Source of the DNA: Janthinobacterium rivuli
GTDB lineage: Bacteria; Pseudomonadota; Gammaproteobacteria; Burkholderiales; Burkholderiaceae_D
Length of the DNA: 52,161 nt
Assembly (NCBI RefSeq): GCF_009208735.1
Contig: NZ_WFLJ01000029.1
Coordinates: 1-52,161, forward strand
Direction: 5' to 3'
Of the stretch, positions 8,400 to 15,388 are shown one piece after another. A program made the position numbers and the translations under genes. Position 1 is the stretch's first letter, and every line of letters begins with the position of its first letter. The notes beneath the pieces are model-generated. The model saw only the letters and a list, made by a program, of their open reading frames with translations, was not told where the DNA came from and made no database searches.

Positions 8400-9239
8400 A
8401 TGAATATCACTATCAATCAGGTGCTGCAGTCGTATATCGATCCGCTCACCGCCAGCGAGTACGCGGCGCTCGAGCGCAGCCTGCTGGCCGAAGGCTGCCG
8501 CGACGCGCTGGTGCTGTGGAACGACGTGCTGATCGACGGGCATAACCGCTACGCCATCTGCCGCCAGCACGGCATCGAATTCAAGACCATCCAGAACACC
8601 AGCTTTACCTCGCTCGACGACGTCATGCTGTGGATGATCGACAATCACCTGGCGCGCCGCAGCGTATCGGACTTCCAGCGCGGCGTGCTGGCCCTGCGCA
8701 AGAAGGAAATCGTCGCCGCGCGCAGTCCCGCGCCCGTCAGCGCCCAGGATGCGCCGGAAGGCGAAAACGCGCCGAAGCCCCCCATGAGCACGCGCGAAGA
8801 GGTGGCCAAGGCGGCGAGATTGAGCAGCAACCAGATCAGCCAGATCGAGAAGATCCAGAAGGCGGCCGCGCCGGAACTGGTGGAAGCCGTCCGCTCGGGC
8901 ACGATCTCGATCAACGCGGCGGCCACCGTGGCGTCCTTGCCGCCGGAAGAGCAGGTGGCGGCCGTCGCCGGCGGCAAAAAACTGCTGCGCCAGGCGGCCA
9001 AGGAAATCCGCGAACAGCGCGCCGCCACGCGCACGCCGCGCGAGCCGAAGGCGCCCCACGTGTCGCAGGATACGCCGGAAACAGGCAACGAACCGTGGGC
9101 GGACAATGCGGCGCAGGCGCCGTCCGAAACGGAACGCCTGCGCGGCGAGATCGCCAGCCTGAAACAGAAGGTGGCGCAGCTGCAGGCGGAAAATGTGGAG
9201 TTGAACCAGCGTATCGCCGCCTTGATCGACGCATCCTGA
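8400..9239 (+). CDS. ParB/RepB-like nuclease-domain protein with leucine zipper
   Basis: A 279-aa protein. The N-terminal half has the ParB fold signature (LIDGHNRYAICRQHGI is the DGHxR box), followed by a helix-turn-helix of the STREEVAKAARLSSNQISQIE type, then a helical region (LVEAVRSGTISINAAATVAS) typical of ParB/Noc proteins. The last 40 residues form a heptad-repeat coiled coil (LRGEIASLKQKVAQLQAENV). There is no ParA partner next to it, so a chromosome-partition role is unlikely; such orphan ParB-like proteins are usually DNA-binding regulators. It starts at an ATG with TTGAGGA upstream and is followed 14 nt later by the acylase gene, perhaps in one transcript. Confidence 0.82.
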   Translation: MNITINQVLQSYIDPLTASEYAALERSLLAEGCRDALVLWNDVLIDGHNRYAICRQHGIEFKTIQNTSFTSLDDVMLWMIDNHLARRSVSDFQRGVLALRKKEIVAARSPAPVSAQDAPEGENAPKPPMSTREEVAKAARLSSNQISQIEKIQKAAAPELVEAVRSGTISINAAATVASLPPEEQVAAVAGGKKLLRQAAKEIREQRAATRTPREPKAPHVSQDTPETGNEPWADNAAQAPSETERLRGEIASLKQKVAQLQAENVELNQRIAALIDAS

Positions 9240-9253
9240 TCTGGAGTTTTTGC

Positions 9254-11452
9254 ATGTTACATCGCAGTGCCCTGTTTGCCTCCGTCGCTGTCGCCAGTAT
9301 TCCCGTGCTGGCCGCGCCCGCTGTTTCTGTCACGGACATGGCCCGCTGGCGGGCCCAGGCCGCCAACGTCAGCATCGCGCGCGACACGTGGGGCGTGCCC
9401 CATGTGACGGGCAAGAGCGATGCGGATGCCGTCTTTGGCCTGATGTATGCGCAGGCCGAGGATGATTTCCCCCGCGTGGAACTCAACTACATCAACGCCA
9501 TGGGACGGCTGGCGGAAGTGGAGGGCGAACGGGAGCTGTACCGCGACCTGCGCATGAAGCTCTTCATCGACCCGCAGGAGTTGCAGGCGCAGTACCGCGC
9601 CAGCCCGCCGTGGCTGCGCAAGCTGATGGATGCGTTTGCCGACGGCCTGAATTTTTACCTGGCCACGCATCCGCAGGTGAAACCAAAGCTGATCACGCAT
9701 TTCGAGCCGTGGATGGCCCTGAGCTTCAGCGAAGGCAGCATCGGCGGCGATATCGAATCGATCAACCTGGCGCAGCTCGAAGCGTTCTACGGCCAGCAGG
9801 CCATGCCTGCCGCCGTGGCGCTGGCCAGCGTGGAAACGGGCTTGGATCCGGAGCCGAGCGGCTCGAACGGCTTCGCCATCGCGCCCGCGATCACGAAAAA
9901 TGGCCATGCGCTCTTGATGATCAATCCGCATACCTCGTTCTATTTCCGTCCCGAAGTGCAGGTCACCAGCGGCGAAGGCTTGAACGCGTATGGCGCCGTC
10001 ACCTGGGGCCAGTTCTTCGTCTACCAGGGTTTTAACGACCGCCTCGGCTGGATGCATACCTCGGGCGGCGGCGACGTCATCGACGAATACCTGGAAAGCA
10101 TCGTCGACCACGATGGCGCATGGTTCTACCGCTATGACGGCGGCTTGCGCCCCTTGAAAGCCGTACCGATTACCTTGCCATATAAACTGGCCGACGGCGC
10201 CATGGGCTCGAAAATCATCACGGTCTACTACAGCCACCATGGCCCCATCGTGCGTGCGCAGGACGGTAAATGGGTGGCCGTGCGCCTGATGCATGAACCG
10301 TTGAAGGCGCTCACGCAGTCGTACACGCGCACCAAGGCGCGCGATTACGCGGCCTTCTACAAGACGATGGAGCTGCGCACGAATTCCTCGAACAACACCG
10401 TGTATGCGGATGCGGATGGCAACATCGCCTATTTTCACGGTAATTTCATCCCCGTGCGCGACCCGCGCTTCAACTGGAAGCAGCCCGTCGACGGCAGCGA
10501 CCCGGCCACGGAATGGCAGGGGCTGCATACGGTGGCGCAAACCATCACCCTGTTCAATCCGAAAAATGGCTGGATACAGAATACGAACAACTGGCCGTAT
10601 TCGGCGGCCGGCGCCAACAGCCCGCGCCAGAGCGACTATCCCGCCTACATGTCCGTGTATGGCGAAAACGCGCGCGGCCTGCATGCCGTCAAGGTCTTCC
10701 AGAACCAGAAGGATTTCACGCTCGACAAGCTGATCGCCGCGTCCTATGACAGCGAGCTGACGGCGTTCGAAGCGCTGCTGCCGCCGCTGTTCGCGGCTTG
10801 GGATGCGTTGCCGGCGGGCGACGCGCGCAAGCTGGCGCTGGCCGACAAGGTGGCCTTGCTGCGGTCCTGGGACTGGCGCTATTCGCTCACGTCGACGGCC
10901 ACTTCGCTGGCCGTGTTCTGGGGCCAGGAACTGGCCGAAGTGGTTGGAAAACAGGCGCGCGAGCACGGCGTGCCCGTGGTCGATTTTCTGGCGACGGACA
11001 AGGTCACTGCGGCGCAACGGCTGGACGCCCTGGCCAGTGCCGCAGCCAAGCTGCAGCGCGATTTCGGTAACTGGCAAACGCCGTGGGGCGAGATCAACCG
11101 CTTCCAGCGCCTGACGGGCGATATCGTGCAGCCGTTCGACGATGCGCAGCCCAGCTTGCCCGTGCCTTATGCGTCGGGCAACTGGGGCGCGCTGGCCGCG
11201 TATGGCCAGAGCAGCAAGAGCAGCACGCGCAGGATTTACGGCGAGCGCGGCAACAGCTTTGTGGCGGCCGTGGAATTCGGTCCCCGCATCAAGGCGAAAA
11301 GCATCCTCGCGGGCGGCCAGAGCGGTGACCCCAAGTCGCCGCATTTCCGGGACCAGGCGGCCATGTATGCGCGCGGCGAGTTCAAGGACGTGCTGTTTTA
11401 TCCCGAGGACGTGGCGAAGCACCTGGCGCGCAGGTATCGGCCGGGGGAGTGA
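9254..11452 (+). CDS. penicillin acylase family (peptidase S45) amidohydrolase
   Basis: A 732-aa exported Ntn-hydrolase. Residues 1-20 are a signal peptide (ending VLAAP). As in acylases of this family (penicillin G acylase, AHL acylases such as PvdQ/QuiP), the precursor should self-cleave to alpha and beta chains, exposing the nucleophile; the GSNGF motif puts that serine at residue 204. Conserved elements seen are RDTWGVPHVTG near the N-terminus, NPHTSFY after the nucleophile, and TNSSNNTVYADADGNIAY in the beta chain. Substrates of this family are amides, from beta-lactams to acyl-homoserine lactones; sequence alone does not decide. The start ATG at 9254 is chosen because the signal peptide begins there; the open frame extends far upstream over the ParB-like gene but is not coding there. 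Confidence 0.9.
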   Translation: MLHRSALFASVAVASIPVLAAPAVSVTDMARWRAQAANVSIARDTWGVPHVTGKSDADAVFGLMYAQAEDDFPRVELNYINAMGRLAEVEGERELYRDLRMKLFIDPQELQAQYRASPPWLRKLMDAFADGLNFYLATHPQVKPKLITHFEPWMALSFSEGSIGGDIESINLAQLEAFYGQQAMPAAVALASVETGLDPEPSGSNGFAIAPAITKNGHALLMINPHTSFYFRPEVQVTSGEGLNAYGAVTWGQFFVYQGFNDRLGWMHTSGGGDVIDEYLESIVDHDGAWFYRYDGGLRPLKAVPITLPYKLADGAMGSKIITVYYSHHGPIVRAQDGKWVAVRLMHEPLKALTQSYTRTKARDYAAFYKTMELRTNSSNNTVYADADGNIAYFHGNFIPVRDPRFNWKQPVDGSDPATEWQGLHTVAQTITLFNPKNGWIQNTNNWPYSAAGANSPRQSDYPAYMSVYGENARGLHAVKVFQNQKDFTLDKLIAASYDSELTAFEALLPPLFAAWDALPAGDARKLALADKVALLRSWDWRYSLTSTATSLAVFWGQELAEVVGKQAREHGVPVVDFLATDKVTAAQRLDALASAAAKLQRDFGNWQTPWGEINRFQRLTGDIVQPFDDAQPSLPVPYASGNWGALAAYGQSSKSSTRRIYGERGNSFVAAVEFGPRIKAKSILAGGQSGDPKSPHFRDQAAMYARGEFKDVLFYPEDVAKHLARRYRPGE

Positions 11453-11473
11453 GGAAACCCCACCGCTACAGCC

Positions 11474-11500
11474 GGGGTCGTACCCTCAGGGTACGACCCC
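11474..11500. terminator. perfect 12-bp palindrome between convergent genes
   Basis: GGGGTCGTACCC (11474-11485), loop TCA, GGGTACGACCCC (11489-11500). It lies 21 nt past the acylase stop and 31 nt past the lyase stop on the other strand, so it could end both transcripts. There is only a short T-run (AGTAGTTTTGG) on the plus side. It may also be a copy of a genome-wide palindromic repeat. Confidence 0.55.
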
Positions 11501-11531
11501 AGTAGTTTTGGTCCTGGGTTGATCTGAAATA

Positions 11532-12713
11532 TCAAATCGCGTCGAGCGCCGTGCGCAAGTCATGGCGCAAATCCTCGATATCCTCGATGCCCACCGACAG
11601 CCGGATCAAGCCATCGCCGATGCCCAGTTTGGCCCGCTGCTCGGCCGGGATACTGGCATGCGTCATCAGGGCCGGGTGTTCGATCAGGCTCTCCACGCCG
11701 CCCAGGCTTTCGGCCAGAGCGAACACCTCGCAGCGTTCGAGGAAGCGCCGTGCGCCCGCCAGGTCCGTATCGAGGTCGATCGAGATGATGCCGCCGAAAC
11801 CGTCCATCTGGCGCCGCGCCAGCGCGTGCTGCGGGTGCGATGCCAGGCCCGGATAAAACACTTTTCTTACTTCCTTCTGCTGTTCCAGCCACTGCGCCAG
11901 CGCCAGGGCGCTTTCGCAATGGCGCTGCATGCGGATGGCCAGGGTTTTCACGCCGCGCAGGGCCAGGAAACTGTCGAACGGCCCGGCGATCGCGCCCACG
12001 GAGTTTTGCAAGAAGCCCAGCTGCTCGCGCCATTCCGCCTGGCGCTCTTCCGCGCCGACGATGGCGATGCCGCCGATGATGTCCGAGTGGCCGTTCAGGT
12101 ACTTGGTGGTCGAATGCACGACGATGTCGAAGCCGTGTTCCAAAGGCCGCTGCACCAGCGGGCTGGCAAACGTGTTGTCGGCCACGGCGATGATGCCGCG
12201 CGCGCGGCAGATGTCGGCAATCGCCCGCAGGTCGGCCAGTTTCAGCATCGGGTTGGTCGGCGTTTCGACCCACACCATCTTCGTTTCCGGGCGTAGCGCG
12301 GCCAGCAGGTTCTCGGGATTGGTCAGATCGACATACGTAAACTCGTGCCCGGCCGAGCGCCGGCGCACGCGCTCGAATAAGCGGTAGGTGCCGCCGTACA
12401 TGTCGTCGCCGGCGACGATATGGCTGCCCGCGTCCAGCAATTCCAGCACGGACGAGATGGCGGCCAGGCCCGAGGCGAACGCGAAGGCCGCGCTGCCGCC
12501 TTCCAGGTCTGCCACGCAGCGCTCGAGCGCCCAGCGCGTGGGATTGTGCGAGCGGCCGTAATCGAGGCCCTTGTGCACGCCGGGGCTGTCCTGCACGAAG
12601 GTGGAGGTGGCGTAAATGGGCGGCATGATGGCGCCCGTCGACGGATCGGACGACTGGCCGGCGTGGATGACGCGGGTGGCGAGGCGGCTCTTGCGGGGAA
12701 TGTGCTGGCTCAA
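11532..12713 (-). CDS. PLP-dependent cystathionine gamma-lyase / gamma-synthase family enzyme
   Basis: A 393-aa Cys/Met-metabolism PLP enzyme. It has ATRVIHAGQSSDPSTGAIMP at the N-terminus, YGRSHNPTRWALE, the PLP-stacking SGLAAISSVLE region, ADNTFASP, the PLP lysine in HSTTKYLNGHSD, and the C-terminal SLGGVESLIEHPALMTHA. Next to a cystathionine beta-synthase the most likely role is cystathionine to cysteine, 2-oxobutanoate and ammonia; gamma-synthase or beta-lyase activity cannot be excluded. The start is TTG at 12713, which shares TTGA with the upstream stop and has AGGA nine nt before it: the two genes are translationally coupled. No in-frame ATG lies close to this position. Confidence 0.9.
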   Translation of the reverse strand: MSQHIPRKSRLATRVIHAGQSSDPSTGAIMPPIYATSTFVQDSPGVHKGLDYGRSHNPTRWALERCVADLEGGSAAFAFASGLAAISSVLELLDAGSHIVAGDDMYGGTYRLFERVRRRSAGHEFTYVDLTNPENLLAALRPETKMVWVETPTNPMLKLADLRAIADICRARGIIAVADNTFASPLVQRPLEHGFDIVVHSTTKYLNGHSDIIGGIAIVGAEERQAEWREQLGFLQNSVGAIAGPFDSFLALRGVKTLAIRMQRHCESALALAQWLEQQKEVRKVFYPGLASHPQHALARRQMDGFGGIISIDLDTDLAGARRFLERCEVFALAESLGGVESLIEHPALMTHASIPAEQRAKLGIGDGLIRLSVGIEDIEDLRHDLRTALDAI

Positions 12714-14101
12714 GATAGTGTCCTGCGTAAGTGGTTGAGAAGGTCGAAGCGGGTGATCAAGCCATAGAAGGCGTTGTCGTCGGCGACGACGGCCGTCAAG
12801 CCACGGTCCAAGGTGGCGCGCAGGGCGGGCAAGCCGCTCGATGGCGCCAGGGTTTCGAGCTGCGTCGTCATGGTGGCGCCCACCAGACCCGCGAAATGCG
12901 CGGCGTCGCTTGATACATGCAGCAGCAAATCCGATTCGTCGAGGATGCCGACCAGCCGGCCGCCATCGATGACGGGCAGCTGCGCCAGGTCGCTGGCCCG
13001 CATGCGGTTGAAGGCCGTCAGCAGGGTATCGCCCGGCGCCACGCTGACGACGTCGCCCTCGTCGTAGCGGCGCCCGATCAGGTCGCGCAAGTCGCCCGAG
13101 AGCGCCCGCTGCAGCAGACCCTGGTCGCGCATCCAGCCGTCGTTGTAGACCTTCGACAGGTAGCGTGTGCCCGTGTCGCACACGAACGTGACGACGCGTT
13201 TGGGCGTGGTCTGTTCGCGGCAGTATTTGAGGGCGGCGGCCAGCAGGGTGCCGGTGGACGAGCCGCCTAAAATGCCTTCGGCGCGCAGCAGGGCGCGCGC
13301 GGAATCAAAACTTTCCTGGTCGCTGATGGTGTAGGCTTTTTTCACGCTGTCCATGTCGGCGATAGCCGGGATGAAATCTTCGCCGATTCCTTCCACGGCC
13401 CACGAGCCGCTCGTGTCCGACACCTTGCCCGTGTCGATGTATTCGGTGAGGATGGAGCCTTGCGGGTCGGCCAGCACGAATTCGAGCTTGGGCTGCACCT
13501 TGCGGAAGTAGCGCGTCAGGCCCGTCAGGGTGCCGGACGAGCCGACGCCGACGACGATGGCATCCACGTCATGGCCGCTTTGCTCCCAGATTTCCGGTCC
13601 GGTGGTCGTTTCGTGGGCCAGCGGGTTGGCGGGATTGTTGAACTGGTCGGCGAAGAAGGCGCCGGGCAGGTCGCGCGCCAGGCGCGCCGCGTAATCCTGG
13701 TAGTACTCGGGATGGCCCTTGCCCACGTCCGAGCGCGTGGTGTGCACTTCCGCGCCCAGGGCCTTCAAATGCAGCACTTTTTCCGTCGACATCTTGTCGG
13801 GCACGACGAGAATCACGCGGTAGCCCTTGATGCGGCCGACCAGGGCCAGGCCGATGCCGGTGTTGCCGGCGGTCGCCTCGACGATGGTGCCGCCCGGCCG
13901 CAGGCGGCCGTCGGCTTCGGCCGCTTCGATGATGGACAGGCCGATGCGGTCCTTGATGGAACCGCCGGGATTTTGCGATTCCAGTTTCAGGAACAGCTGG
14001 CACAGGCCCGTGTCGAGCCTGGTCACTTCGACCAGCGGGGTATTGCCGATCAGCGTGTATAGCGCTGGCGGCTGGGATGGGGATGGCATTCGATCATTCA
14101 T
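12710..14101 (-). CDS. cystathionine beta-synthase with C-terminal CBS domain pair
   Basis: A 463-aa enzyme joining serine (or O-acetylserine) and homocysteine to cystathionine, the first step of reverse trans-sulfuration. The catalytic core (residues about 12-310) has IGNTPLVEV, the PLP lysine in NPGGSIKDRIG, the TAGNTGIG loop and the phosphate cradle GILGGSSTGT. Residues about 335-460 form two CBS motifs (DEGDVVSVAPGDTLLTAFN; LPVIDGGRLVGILDESDLL). No N-terminal heme-binding extension is present, as expected for bacteria. ATG at 14101 has AGGAGCC upstream; the longer frame starting further upstream encodes no conserved sequence. Overlaps the lyase gene by 4 nt. Confidence 0.93.
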   Translation of the reverse strand: MNDRMPSPSQPPALYTLIGNTPLVEVTRLDTGLCQLFLKLESQNPGGSIKDRIGLSIIEAAEADGRLRPGGTIVEATAGNTGIGLALVGRIKGYRVILVVPDKMSTEKVLHLKALGAEVHTTRSDVGKGHPEYYQDYAARLARDLPGAFFADQFNNPANPLAHETTTGPEIWEQSGHDVDAIVVGVGSSGTLTGLTRYFRKVQPKLEFVLADPQGSILTEYIDTGKVSDTSGSWAVEGIGEDFIPAIADMDSVKKAYTISDQESFDSARALLRAEGILGGSSTGTLLAAALKYCREQTTPKRVVTFVCDTGTRYLSKVYNDGWMRDQGLLQRALSGDLRDLIGRRYDEGDVVSVAPGDTLLTAFNRMRASDLAQLPVIDGGRLVGILDESDLLLHVSSDAAHFAGLVGATMTTQLETLAPSSGLPALRATLDRGLTAVVADDNAFYGLITRFDLLNHLRRTLS

Positions 14102-14329
14102 GGTGGCTCCTGTCAGAGAAACAGCCGCTCCGGATTGTGTCCCGAGCCGCCTTCCGTGCCGCGCAGTGTAGGCGGGTGGACGGGTGCGGCGAACGAATGT
14201 TTGCATGCTTGCATATGCGGCTTTCGCATATGCCTGCGGAACTGCATCATCCCAGTATGCACCGTTTTCCGGCGCTTTGCCTCGGCATGGGCGCATGGAT
14301 TAAGCTGCCGCAAGCTTGCCATTGCGATT

Positions 14330-14335
14330 TATAAT
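14330..14335 (+). promoter_or_regulatory. candidate -10 element for tdk
   Basis: A perfect TATAAT 57 nt before the tdk start. The 17-nt-spaced -35 (GCCGCA, 14307-14312) is poor, so this is suggestive only. Confidence 0.4.
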
Positions 14336-14391
14336 CACGCCTCGAAAAGATACTAAATAGTATTGAAATTACTCAGACAGGGCAGGCGGCA

Positions 14392-14940
14392 GTGGCAAAA
14401 CTTTATTTCCGGTATTCCGCAATGAACGCGGGCAAGTCGACGGCCTTGTTGCAGGTCGCGCACAACTATGAAGAGCAGGGCCAGCAGGTGCGCCTGTACA
14501 CGGCCGCCATCGACAGCCGCTACGGCGTGGGAAGGGTCACTTCGCGCCTGGGCCCGCAGCGCCAGGTCGACATCTTCCACGCCGACACGAATTTCCTCGA
14601 CGATATTCCCCAGGTCGCCTGCCTGCTGGTGGACGAGGCGCAATTTCTCAGCACGGTCCAGGTGCAGCAGCTGCACCAGTTGGCGCAAGTGAAGGGCGTG
14701 CCCGTCATCTGCTACGGCTTGCGCACGGATTTCAAGGGCGAACCGTTCCCCGGCTCGGCCTATCTGCTGGCGCTGGCCGACGATATCGAGGAATTGAAGA
14801 ATATTTGTACTTGCGGCAAGAAGGCCACGATGAACATCCGCGTGGACGAGCAGGGCCGCCGCATCAAGGAAGGTGAGCAGATCAGTATTGGCGGCAACGA
14901 GAGTTACCGCCAGGCGTGCGGGCGCTGTTTCTATGCCTGA
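14392..14940 (+). CDS. tdk: thymidine kinase
   Basis: A 182-aa type II thymidine kinase, phosphorylating thymidine to dTMP in the salvage pathway. The P-loop is YSAMNAGKST (residues 9-18), the Walker-B-like acid is in LLVDEAQFL (residues about 79-87), and YGLRTDFKGEPFPGS is the conserved lasso. A zinc site is formed by CTCGKKA and the final CGRCF. The length is usual for the family (about 190-200). The start is GTG at 14392; the string MAKLYFRYSAMNAGKS is the typical N-terminus, and the upstream ribosome-binding site (GGCAGGCGGC) is weak. Confidence 0.95.
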   Translation: MAKLYFRYSAMNAGKSTALLQVAHNYEEQGQQVRLYTAAIDSRYGVGRVTSRLGPQRQVDIFHADTNFLDDIPQVACLLVDEAQFLSTVQVQQLHQLAQVKGVPVICYGLRTDFKGEPFPGSAYLLALADDIEELKNICTCGKKATMNIRVDEQGRRIKEGEQISIGGNESYRQACGRCFYA

Positions 14941-14949
14941 TTTACAACG

Positions 14950-15061
14950 CCTAGCAAAACCGTAGCGAGCGGAAGGAAGTTGTGGTTGAGAAGCGCAACT
15001 GTACGAAGGTACAGTGAGCATCGCAGACCGCAAATTACGACGCGCAGTAGGTTTTGACAGG
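14950..15061. other. nested-hairpin element between tdk and a DUF2007 gene
   Basis: Three nested inverted repeats share one centre: an outer arm CCTAGCAAAACC (14950-14961) against GGTTTTGACAGG (15050-15061), ten of 12 paired; a middle arm TTGTGGTT (14980-14987) against GACCGCAA (15026-15033), paired if G-U pairs are allowed; and an inner hairpin ACTGTAC (14998-15004), loop GAAG, GTACAGT (15009-15015). Presence of G-U pairs and a GNRA-like loop suggests function as RNA on the plus strand. The flanking genes converge, so a terminator or genome-dispersed repeat is also possible. See findings. Confidence 0.55.
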
Positions 15062-15066
15062 TGTTC

Positions 15067-15339
15067 TTAATCCGCGACGGGCACGCCCACGTCGGCATCA
15101 TCCGCCAGCGCCAGGTCGCCCCGCTCGAAGGCGGCCAGGATGTCATTGGCGCGCGCCACGTCGTGTTCGCGCACCATGACGCGGGCGCCGCCGATGGCGG
15201 CCGCCAGCAGCATGTCGGCCTGCATGTGCTGGTCGTCCGTCAGCAGCACGTCGATGCCGGCGGCCGCCAGGCAGCCGCGGATGACGTGCGCATCCGTGGG
15301 TATCATCAGCCGGGCTATTACAACGTAGTCGTCGTGCAT
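15067..15339 (-). CDS. DUF2007 family protein (putative signal-transducing protein)
   Basis: A 90-aa cytoplasmic protein. The pattern MIPTDAHVIRGCLAAAGIDVLLTDDQ, then GGARVMVREHDVARANDIL, is the DUF2007 fold: a small ferredoxin-like domain that compares to regulatory subunits. The start at 15339 has AGGAGG six nt upstream; an ATG five codons earlier (15354) lacks such a site. Function unknown; no conserved neighbours here. Confidence 0.8.
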   Translation of the reverse strand: MHDDYVVIARLMIPTDAHVIRGCLAAAGIDVLLTDDQHMQADMLLAAAIGGARVMVREHDVARANDILAAFERGDLALADDADVGVPVAD

Positions 15340-15388
15340 GCTGCCTCCTGGCAAAGTGGATTCGTCCCCATCTTAGCACCGCCAGCCC

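Noticed and set aside
8630..9253. N-terminal extension of the acylase gene by 208 codons
   Set aside because: This part overlaps the ParB-like gene in another frame, and the acylase signal peptide starts at 9254.
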